Origin: Catenulispora acidiphila DSM 44928
GTDB taxonomy: Bacteria; Actinomycetota; Actinomycetes; Streptomycetales; Catenulisporaceae
Assembly (NCBI RefSeq): GCF_000024025.1
Contig: NC_013131.1
Coordinates: 8,226,229 to 8,290,228 of the forward strand
Reading direction: 5' to 3'
DNA length: 64,000 bases
Part shown: positions 33,988-40,867 of the stretch, piece by piece
How positions within the stretch are numbered: position 1 is the stretch's first letter
Layout of the letters: each line of letters begins with the position of its first letter
The notes under the pieces: generated by a model
Seen by the model: only the letters and a program-made list of their open reading frames with translations
What the model was told of the DNA's origin: nothing
The model's database searches: none
Program-made: the position numbers and the translations under genes

Positions 33988-35865
33988 GTGGCCCACGAAC
34001 GCGTACTGACCATCGACGGCGGCCGGTTCCTGCGGGGCGGGCGGGAGCACCGGATCGTCTCCGCGGCGATCCACTACTTCCGGATCCATCCGGACCTGTG
34101 GCGCGACCGGCTGCAGCGGTTGCGCGCCATGGGCTGCAACACCGTCGAGTGCTACATCGCCTGGAACTTCCATCAGCCGACGCCGGCGGCGCCGCGGTTC
34201 GACGGCTGGCGGGACGTCGCCGGATTCGTGCGGCTGGCAGGGGAACTCGGCTTCGATGTGATCGCGCGTCCCGGCCCTTATATCTGTGCGGAGTGGGACT
34301 TCGGCGGGCTGCCGGCGTGGCTGCTGGCCGATGAGAACGTGCGGCTGCGCACCACCGATCCGGTCTATCTGGCCGCCGTGGACGCGTGGTTCGACGAGCT
34401 GATCCCGGTCCTGGCCGAGCTCCAGGCGACGCGCGGCGGACCGGTCGTGGCGGTGCAGATCGAGAACGAGTACGGCAGCTTCGGCGCCGATCCCGACTAC
34501 CTCGACCACCTTCGCAAGGGTCTGATCGAGCGCGGCGTGGACACTTTGCTGTTCACCTCCGACGGCCCGCAGGAGCTGATGCTGGCCGGCGGCACGGTCC
34601 CGGACGTGCTGGCCACCGTGAACTTCGGCTCGCGCGCCGACGAGGCGTTCGCGACGCTGCGCCGCGTCCGCCCGGACGACCCGCCGGTGTGCATGGAGTT
34701 CTGGAACGGCTGGTTCGATCACTTCGGCGAGCCACACCACACCCGCAGCGCGCAGGACGCCGCACGCTCCCTCGACGAGATCCTCGCCGCCGGCGGCTCG
34801 GTCAACTTCTACATGGGGCACGGCGGCACCAACTTCGGGTTCTGGGCGGGCGCCAACCATTCCGGCGTGGGCACCGGCGATCCCGGATATCAGCCCACGA
34901 TCACCAGCTACGACTACGACGCGCCGGTCGGCGAGGCCGGCGAGCTGACGCCGAAGTTCCACCTGTTCCGCGAGGTCGTCGGGCGATACGTCGAACTGCC
35001 CGATGCTCAGCCTCCCGCTCCCCTGCCCCGTTTGATGCCGCAAACCGTTGCCGCGCCTCGGATCGCGGCGCTGCGAGACCGCCTGGACCTGCTGGCGACG
35101 GACCCGATCCACCACCCGACGCCGCAACCGATCGAGAAGCTCGGGCACGGCTTCGGGCTCGTCCACTACCGCCGCCGCCTCGACGGTCCCGCTCGTACCC
35201 ACACGCTGCGGATCGAGGGTGTCCGCGACCGCGCGCAGGTCTTCGCGGACGGAAAGCTGCTCGGGATGGTAGAGCGTGACATACCCGAGCGGACGCTGGA
35301 TCTCCAGATCCCGGATGAGGGCCTGGATCTGGAGCTCCTCGTCGAGCCGCTGGGCCGGGTGAACTACGGCCCGCATCTGGCCGATCGCAAGGGCCTGATC
35401 GGCGGCGTGCGGCTGGACCACCAGTTCCAGTTCGGATGGGAGCACCGGGTGCTGCCGCTGGACGATCCGACAGGTGCGTTGGCGCTGGAGAATCAGGAGG
35501 CTGTAACGGCGAACCAGACTGCCGGTCCCGCTTTCCACCGCGCCGCGATCACCGTCCGCGAGCCCGCCGACGGCTTCCTCGCCGTCCCCTCCACGGCGCG
35601 AAGTCTGGTCTGGCTCAACGGATTCCTGCTCGGACGGCTGTGGGACCGGGGACCGCAGGTCACGCTCTACGCCCCGGCGCCGCTGTGGCGCGCCGGCGCG
35701 AACGAGATCGTGGTGCTGGCGCTGGAGCCGGATGCCGGTACGCAGAGCCCTGATGCGCAGAGCCCCAGTGCACCGAGCCCTGATGCACAGGGCCTGGAGA
35801 TCGAGCTGCGCGGCGAGCCGGATCTCGGCCCGCTCGCGACGCCCTCCACCCACGCGGACTACTGA
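33988..35865 (+). CDS. GH35 beta-galactosidase, cytoplasmic
   Basis: A 625-aa glycoside hydrolase of family 35. The family signature is RPGPYICAEWDFGGLPAWLL (about residues 92-111). The acid/base Glu is in QIENEYGS (about 160) and the nucleophile Glu in VCMEFWNGWFDHFGE (about 236). C-terminal beta-sandwich domains follow. It removes terminal beta-galactose. I see no signal peptide, so it acts inside the cell on imported oligosaccharides. The last 30 residues are a Ser/Pro/Asp/Gln-rich repeat (QSPDAQSPSAPSPDAQG) encoded by short DNA repeats. The GTG has a weak ribosome binding site. Regulation by the upstream AraC protein is likely. Confidence 0.9.
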   Translation: MAHERVLTIDGGRFLRGGREHRIVSAAIHYFRIHPDLWRDRLQRLRAMGCNTVECYIAWNFHQPTPAAPRFDGWRDVAGFVRLAGELGFDVIARPGPYICAEWDFGGLPAWLLADENVRLRTTDPVYLAAVDAWFDELIPVLAELQATRGGPVVAVQIENEYGSFGADPDYLDHLRKGLIERGVDTLLFTSDGPQELMLAGGTVPDVLATVNFGSRADEAFATLRRVRPDDPPVCMEFWNGWFDHFGEPHHTRSAQDAARSLDEILAAGGSVNFYMGHGGTNFGFWAGANHSGVGTGDPGYQPTITSYDYDAPVGEAGELTPKFHLFREVVGRYVELPDAQPPAPLPRLMPQTVAAPRIAALRDRLDLLATDPIHHPTPQPIEKLGHGFGLVHYRRRLDGPARTHTLRIEGVRDRAQVFADGKLLGMVERDIPERTLDLQIPDEGLDLELLVEPLGRVNYGPHLADRKGLIGGVRLDHQFQFGWEHRVLPLDDPTGALALENQEAVTANQTAGPAFHRAAITVREPADGFLAVPSTARSLVWLNGFLLGRLWDRGPQVTLYAPAPLWRAGANEIVVLALEPDAGTQSPDAQSPSAPSPDAQGLEIELRGEPDLGPLATPSTHADY

Positions 35866-35869
35866 ACCT

Positions 35870-36760
35870 TCAGGCGTCCCGCTTCTTCACGACCACCAGC
35901 GCCACCACGATCGAGATCACGGCCCAGCCGGCGTACACCAGCCACGCGTGCATATCGCTGGCCGGCCACTTCCCCAGGCTCTGGTTCGGGTCCTTGTGCC
36001 AGAACGTCAGAGTGTCCTCGGCGTCGCCCGGGAACAGGTGGCTGACCTCCTTCACCCAGCGGTACTTGTCGCCGCCGAAGAAGGCCGGCAGCAGGAACAG
36101 GAAGGCGACCACGGCCACGATCGACGCCGTCGCGTTGCGGATCACAGCGCCGAACAGCATGCCGACCAGCGCGCACACCGGGACCACCAGCGTGTAGGCC
36201 GCGATGGCGATCTGGGCGTTGTGGTCGGTGATCGACACCCCGACGTGCCGGCTGGCGACCATCGCCTGGCCGCCGAGGAAGGAGATCAGCGCGACCGCGA
36301 ACGCCAGGACCGTGGTGATCACCGACAGCACCGTGATCTTCGCCGCGACCACGCTCCCGCGCTTCGGGACGGCGGCGAAGGTGGTGCGGACCTGTCCGGT
36401 GGAGAACTCGCCGAACATCGTCAGCGCGCCGATGGCTGCCGCGCCGAGCATCATCAGCTGCACCGCGAGGCGCGACAGGGAACGGAACAGCGGGTCGTAG
36501 ACGAAGTGCCAGTGGTACCCGTTCGCGATGACCTCGTCGGGGCTGGCCAGGCTCCGGTCCAGGTACTGCAGGTTGGAGCGGACCCCGTTCAGATTGATGA
36601 AGATGGTCGCGGCCGCCGCCACCAGCAGCACGAACCAGGTGGAGCGCAGCGAGGCGACCTTGATCCACTCCATCCGGCACAGATCGCGGAAGCGCGGCTT
36701 CGGCTCGCCGGAGACGTGCGCGGTGACAGAGGTCTGCGACGGTGCGGCCATGGTGCTCAT
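35870..36760 (-). CDS. ABC-2 type transporter permease
   Basis: A 296-aa protein with a cytoplasmic N-terminus (RFRDLCRMEWIKVASLRSTW) and about six membrane segments: one near residue 45, a cluster at about 110-130 and 155-175, and the rest in the C-terminal half. This is the pattern of ABC-2 permeases of drug or peptide exporters. The ATG overlaps the ATPase stop (ATGA). Substrate unknown. It ends 4 nt from the GH35 stop, convergently. Confidence 0.87.
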   Translation of the reverse strand: MSTMAAPSQTSVTAHVSGEPKPRFRDLCRMEWIKVASLRSTWFVLLVAAAATIFINLNGVRSNLQYLDRSLASPDEVIANGYHWHFVYDPLFRSLSRLAVQLMMLGAAAIGALTMFGEFSTGQVRTTFAAVPKRGSVVAAKITVLSVITTVLAFAVALISFLGGQAMVASRHVGVSITDHNAQIAIAAYTLVVPVCALVGMLFGAVIRNATASIVAVVAFLFLLPAFFGGDKYRWVKEVSHLFPGDAEDTLTFWHKDPNQSLGKWPASDMHAWLVYAGWAVISIVVALVVVKKRDA

Positions 36761-37674
36761 CGGGCTTCTCCTGCGGCGTATTCGACGGCGTCGGCGGTCA
36801 GTTCCATGAACGCCTTCTCCAGCGAGGCGTTCTGCGTGGCGAGCTCGGCCAGCATGATGTCGTTGCGCCAGGCCAGCTCGCCGATCCGGGCGGCGGTCAG
36901 GCCCAGGACGGTCAGCCCGCCGGCCGCGGTGGCGGCGTCTTCGACCTCGGCGCCCTCGGCGGTCAGGATCGCCGCCAGCGCGGCCGCCTCCGGCGCCCGC
37001 ACCAGGACGGCGGCCTTCGAACCACGGCGCGAGAAGTCGGCCAGGGTCTCGTCGGCGATCAGCGCGCCGCGCCCGATCACCACCAGCCGCTCGGCGGTGT
37101 GCTCCATCTCGGACATCAGGTGGCTGGAGACGAACACCGTCCGCCCCTCCTTGGCCAGCCGCTGGAACATCTCGCGCACCCAGCGCACACCTTCGGGGTC
37201 CAGACCGTTCAACGGCTCGTCGAACAGCAGCACCGGCGGGTCGCCGAGCAGCGCGCCGGCGATGCCCAGGCGCTGCTTCATGCCCAGGGAGTAGCCGCCG
37301 ATCCGTTTGCGGCCGGCCTCGGCGAGCCCGACCTCGTCCAGCACCTCGCCGACCCGGCGCAGCGGGATCCGGTTGCTGACGGCCAGCGATTTCAGGTGCG
37401 CCACGGCCGAACGCCCGCCGTGGATGTCCTGTGCGTCCAGCAGCGCGCCGACGTGGCGCAGCCCGCGCGGCCGGTCGATGAAGCGCCTGCCGTCGATGGT
37501 GACCGTGCCGGAGGTCGGCGCGTTCAGACCGAGGATCATGCGCAGCGTGGTGGACTTGCCCGAGCCGTTCGGGCCCAGGAAGCCGGTCACCGTCCCGGAT
37601 CGGACGGTCACGGTCAGGTGGTCCACGGCCGTCTTGTCGCCGTAGCGCTTGGTGAGGTCGGTCAGCTCGATCAT
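36757..37674 (-). CDS. ABC transporter ATP-binding protein (exporter type)
   Basis: A 305-aa ATPase. Walker A is GPNGSGKSTTLRM (about residue 37), the signature YSLGMKQRLGIAGAL, Walker B VLLFDEPLNGLD and the switch His SSHLMSEMEH. The C-terminal extension is like those of CcmA/BcrA-type exporters. With the coupled permease it forms a two-gene ABC-2 exporter. It is divergent from a histidine kinase-response regulator pair across 135 bp, a layout common for stress- or antibiotic-responsive exporters. Confidence 0.92.
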   Translation of the reverse strand: MIELTDLTKRYGDKTAVDHLTVTVRSGTVTGFLGPNGSGKSTTLRMILGLNAPTSGTVTIDGRRFIDRPRGLRHVGALLDAQDIHGGRSAVAHLKSLAVSNRIPLRRVGEVLDEVGLAEAGRKRIGGYSLGMKQRLGIAGALLGDPPVLLFDEPLNGLDPEGVRWVREMFQRLAKEGRTVFVSSHLMSEMEHTAERLVVIGRGALIADETLADFSRRGSKAAVLVRAPEAAALAAILTAEGAEVEDAATAAGGLTVLGLTAARIGELAWRNDIMLAELATQNASLEKAFMELTADAVEYAAGEAR

Positions 37675-37796
37675 GCGGTCCAGCCTGCCGGTCGGGTCCG
37701 TGAACGGGCATCGGCCCGGGAGCCGCAATGGACTCGGCCGGCAGTGGCCCGGGGATGTAAGCCCGTGAGCCGATGCGCCGCGGCCCGGCAGCTGTC

Positions 37797-37802
37797 TACG
37801 AT
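37797..37802 (+). promoter_or_regulatory. TANNNT box for a probable leaderless histidine kinase mRNA
   Basis: TACGAT is followed by 7 nt and the GTG at 37810, placing the expected transcription start at the start codon. No Shine-Dalgarno is visible. Confidence 0.5.
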
Positions 37803-37809
37803 CTTGGGC

Positions 37810-39153
37810 GTGGAGAAGAGACAACGCGGCCTGTGGCTGTCGGACGGCCTGCTGGTGGTCGTCTACCTCGTGCTGGTCGCGCTGGTCACGCCGGCGCTGC
37901 GCGAGTTCCACACGATCACGGACTATCCGAACGGTTGGTACACCCCGCTGGGCGAGCAGATCATCCCGCCGGGCGGGTCGGTGACCCAGTCGACCTACCG
38001 CGCCAACAACTGGCAGCAGCTCGAGCCGACGATCTTCACGATGATCCTGGTGCCGATGCTGCGGCGCCGGCCGCTGGTCTTCGCCAGCGCCGTCTGTGTC
38101 GGCCAGGGCCTGGTCGGCTCTGTGCACGCCTCAGGCGACACCCGGTACGAGTTGCTCCTGGCGGCCGTCGCCTGCCTGGTGTCCGTCGCGCTGGCCTGGC
38201 CGCGGCGCACGTCGCTGAAGGCCGCGGCGCTCATCCTGGCCGGCGCCGTGTTCTCGATGACTGCTTTCCCTCCCGGGTCCTCGGAGATGATGCAGACGCA
38301 CGTCGTCGTAGTCACCCTGCTGACCCTGGTGGCCTGGCTGATCGGCAGCTCGATCCGCGAGCGCCGGGCCGGCGCGGTCCGGCAGCGCGCCGACGCCGCG
38401 GCGCAGGCGGTGGCGAACGAGCGCCTGCGCATCGCCCGGGAGCTGCACGACATGATCGCGCACAGCATCGGCATCATCGCCATCCAGGCCGGTATGGGGA
38501 ACCGCGTCATCGGCACGCAGCCCGCCGAGGCGCAGAAGGCGCTGCACGCGATCGAGGAGACCAGCCGGGACACGCTGTCCCAGTTGCGCCGGACCCTCAC
38601 CGCGCTGCGCCACGGGGAGAACGCCGAGACCCCGACCGACCCGGCGCCGGGCTTGGCCGACCTGGACAAGCTCGTCGCCTCGACGAAGCACGCGGGAGTC
38701 CTGGCGATCGTCGAGAGGATCGGCATCCCGCGGCCGCTGCCCGGCGAGATCGACCTGGCGGCCTACCGCATCGTGCAGGAGTCGGTGACGAACGTGGTCC
38801 GCCACTCCGGCGCCAGGACCTGCCGGGTCCGCATCGAGTACCAGGACAGCGCGGTGGCGATCGCCGTCTCCGACGACGGCCACGGCGTCCTGGGCTCCGG
38901 CGGCACCGGCTTCGGCCTGGTCGGCATGCGCGAGCGGGTGACGCTGGTCCACGGCGCCTTCGAGGCCGGTCCGCGCCCCGGCGGCGGGTTCCGGGTGTCC
39001 GCGACGCTGCCGGTACCGGGCGGGTTCGAGACCACCTACGGTGGGGCGAAGACGAACGCTGACACCGGCACTGGCACTGGCACTGGCACTGGCACCGACC
39101 CCGATCCCCGCGCGGACACCGCGCCTGACCCGAACCCGGCGGTGGCCTCGTGA
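37810..39153 (+). CDS. Sensor histidine kinase (NarL/DesK-type, HisKA_3)
   Basis: A 447-aa membrane kinase. About five membrane segments occupy residues 8-180, with a loop after the first (EFHTITDYPNGWYTPLGEQ). The dimerisation/phospho-acceptor helix has RIARELHDMIAHSIGIIAI with His at about residue 213, followed by the ATPase motifs NVVRHSGA, VSDDGHG and FGLVGMRERV. The C-terminal tail is a Thr-Gly repeat. It phosphorylates the overlapping response regulator (GTGA). The open frame extends upstream to 36742, but the GTG at 37810 fits the first membrane segment. Confidence 0.91.
   Translation: MEKRQRGLWLSDGLLVVVYLVLVALVTPALREFHTITDYPNGWYTPLGEQIIPPGGSVTQSTYRANNWQQLEPTIFTMILVPMLRRRPLVFASAVCVGQGLVGSVHASGDTRYELLLAAVACLVSVALAWPRRTSLKAAALILAGAVFSMTAFPPGSSEMMQTHVVVVTLLTLVAWLIGSSIRERRAGAVRQRADAAAQAVANERLRIARELHDMIAHSIGIIAIQAGMGNRVIGTQPAEAQKALHAIEETSRDTLSQLRRTLTALRHGENAETPTDPAPGLADLDKLVASTKHAGVLAIVERIGIPRPLPGEIDLAAYRIVQESVTNVVRHSGARTCRVRIEYQDSAVAIAVSDDGHGVLGSGGTGFGLVGMRERVTLVHGAFEAGPRPGGGFRVSATLPVPGGFETTYGGAKTNADTGTGTGTGTGTDPDPRADTAPDPNPAVAS
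39067..39096 (+). repeat. Hexanucleotide repeat in the kinase tail
   Basis: GGCACT is repeated four times, plus GGCACC, encoding alternating Thr and Gly after the kinase core. Copy-number change would keep the frame. Confidence 0.85.
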
Positions 39154-39875
39154 CCCACGACCCGATCAGCGCCCCGACCACCGGACCGCACCACCAGCGC
39201 GCCACGATCCGCGTGATCCTCGCCGACGACCAGCCGCTGATCCGCAGCGGCCTGCGGGTCCTGATCAACGACGCGCCCGACATCGAGGTCGTCGGCGAGG
39301 CCGGCACCGGCGCCGAGGCGGTCCGCCTGGCCGCCGCGCACACCCCGGACGTGGCGGTGATGGACATCCGCATGCCGGAGATGGACGGCATCGAGGCCAC
39401 CCGCCGCATCACCGAGTCCTCCGACACCACCCGCGTGGTCATGCTCACCACCTTCGACGACGACGAGTACGTCTACGCGGCACTCCGCGCCGGCGCGAGC
39501 GGCTTCCTGGTCAAGGACATGGCCCTGGACTCGATCCTGGACGCCGTCCGCGTCACCGCCTCCGGCGACGCGATCATCGCCCCGAGCGTCACCCGCAAAC
39601 TGATCGCCGAGTTCGCCATCCGCCCCGATCCCGGCGCCACCGCCCCCCGCCGAGGCGACAAGGCCCTCCTCGACGGCGTGACCGACCGCGAGCGCGAAGT
39701 CCTGACCCTCGTCGGCCGAGGCCTGTCCAACGGCGAGATCGCCGAAGAACTCTTCATCAGCGCCGCCACCGCCAAAGCCCACGTGGCCCGCCTGTTCACC
39801 AAGCTCGGCGCCCGCGACCGCGTGCAACTGGTCATCACGGCGTACGAGGCGGGGCTGGTGGCGCCATCGCGGTGA
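39150..39875 (+). CDS. LuxR/NarL-family response regulator
   Basis: A 241-aa protein with a receiver domain (ILADDQPLIRSGLRVL; phospho-acceptor Asp in VAVMDIRMPEMDG near residue 71; Lys in GFLVKDM). The LuxR helix-turn-helix is LTDREREVL-like: VTDREREVLTLVGRGLSNGE through ATAKAHVARLFTKLGARDR (about residues 175-235). It is translationally coupled to the kinase. The probable target is the divergent ABC exporter. Confidence 0.92.
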   Translation: MTHDPISAPTTGPHHQRATIRVILADDQPLIRSGLRVLINDAPDIEVVGEAGTGAEAVRLAAAHTPDVAVMDIRMPEMDGIEATRRITESSDTTRVVMLTTFDDDEYVYAALRAGASGFLVKDMALDSILDAVRVTASGDAIIAPSVTRKLIAEFAIRPDPGATAPRRGDKALLDGVTDREREVLTLVGRGLSNGEIAEELFISAATAKAHVARLFTKLGARDRVQLVITAYEAGLVAPSR

Positions 39876-39881
39876 GGCAGT

Positions 39882-40215
39882 GAGGCGGTCGGCGCGGTGA
39901 TGCGGTGATGCGGTGATGCGGTCGGCGCGGTGATGCGATCGGCGCCGCCAGGCCGCGGCGGTTGTCTCGGCAATGCGGTCGGCGCTGCGGTGTTGTCTCG
40001 GCGATGCGGTCGGCCCGACTGCGCTGTCTCGGTGATTCGATCGGCGCGGATGTGTTGTCTTGGCGATGCGGTCGGCGCAGCCGTGCTGCCGCACTGTCTT
40101 AGCAATGCGGTCGGCGCGGTCGCGCTTTCTCAGTGATGTGGTCGGCGCAGCTGTGCCGTCTCGGCGATGCGGCCGGCGCGGCCGTGCTGTCTCGGTGATC
40201 TCAGTGATCCGGTCG
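39882..40215. repeat. Degenerate tandem repeat of about 31 bp, about ten units
   Basis: The units follow GCGGTCGGCGC, 4-8 variable bases, then GTGCTGTCTCGG, one base, GAT. Unit lengths read by eye are mainly 31 bp, with two near 39-40 and shorter partial units at the left end. Copies differ at scattered positions. No ORF, terminator or unique spacer is evident. It fills the DNA between the response regulator and the convergent gene at 40287. Confidence 0.8.
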
Positions 40216-40286
40216 CGCCGCCGCGCCGAAGACCCGCTGCACCGCCACCCCGCCGCCCCGCCGCGGAATGTCAGTGCCCTGCTCTC

Positions 40287-40859
40287 TCAGAGCGCCGCCT
40301 TGATCACCTTCGGCATCTGCTGCTGGGCGATCTGCTTGCACTGCGCGTTCCACTGCTCCAGCGAGGTCGTCTTGGGCATCGGCACGGTGAGCATCACCTC
40401 GGCGTTGTGCTTCACCTGCTCGACGGTGCAGGTGGCGTTGGCGAAGCCCAGGGAGCCGTAGGTGATGTCCGGGGTCAGCTCGGTGAGTTTGTCGCGGGTG
40501 AAGATGTTGTTCGCGCGCCATGTCCCGTCGTGGACCTGCTGGTCGGCGTACTTGTGGGCCGTCACCAGGTCCATGTCGCTCGCCTGGTACAGGTCCACCT
40601 CGACAGAGGTCGTCTCGTCGTCGGTCACGCACCGGATGTTCGTGTACGCCGGGTGCAGGCCGCGGATGTCGGAGGCGTCGGTCACGTTCTGTCCGACCTT
40701 GAACGCCGGTTTGCCTGCCACCGCCGCCGAGAGTTTCTCGCACGTCGGCAACGTCTTGTAGTCAGTCGTCCCGCCGCCGCGCAGCAGGAGTGCCGTCGCC
40801 GTCCCGGCGGCAGCCAGGACGACGACGGCACCCACGATCCCCCATGTTTTCCAGCTCAT
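40287..40859 (-). CDS. Membrane-anchored extracytoplasmic protein of unknown function
   Basis: A 190-aa protein. An N-terminal signal anchor (WGIVGAVVVLAAAGTATALLL, residues 6-26) is followed by a short Gly-rich linker and a soluble domain with four cysteines (in PTCEKL, NIRCVTD, NATCTVE and NAQCKQI), probably two disulphides. The layout recalls DUF3558-type actinobacterial surface proteins, but I cannot assign a family. It starts 8 nt after the GH59 stop on the same strand, so the two could be cotranscribed. Confidence 0.78.
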   Translation of the reverse strand: MSWKTWGIVGAVVVLAAAGTATALLLRGGGTTDYKTLPTCEKLSAAVAGKPAFKVGQNVTDASDIRGLHPAYTNIRCVTDDETTSVEVDLYQASDMDLVTAHKYADQQVHDGTWRANNIFTRDKLTELTPDITYGSLGFANATCTVEQVKHNAEVMLTVPMPKTTSLEQWNAQCKQIAQQQMPKVIKAAL

Positions 40860-40867
40860 TTAGCGGA

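Noticed and set aside
32960-34009. 349-aa ORF overlapping the AraC gene
   Set aside because: It reads the AraC gene out of frame and ends in the GLNGLSG product of the 9-bp repeat; the AraC frame has clear domains.
39882-40215. CRISPR array
   Set aside because: The repeats are contiguous and degenerate, with no unique spacers between identical units, and no cas genes are present.
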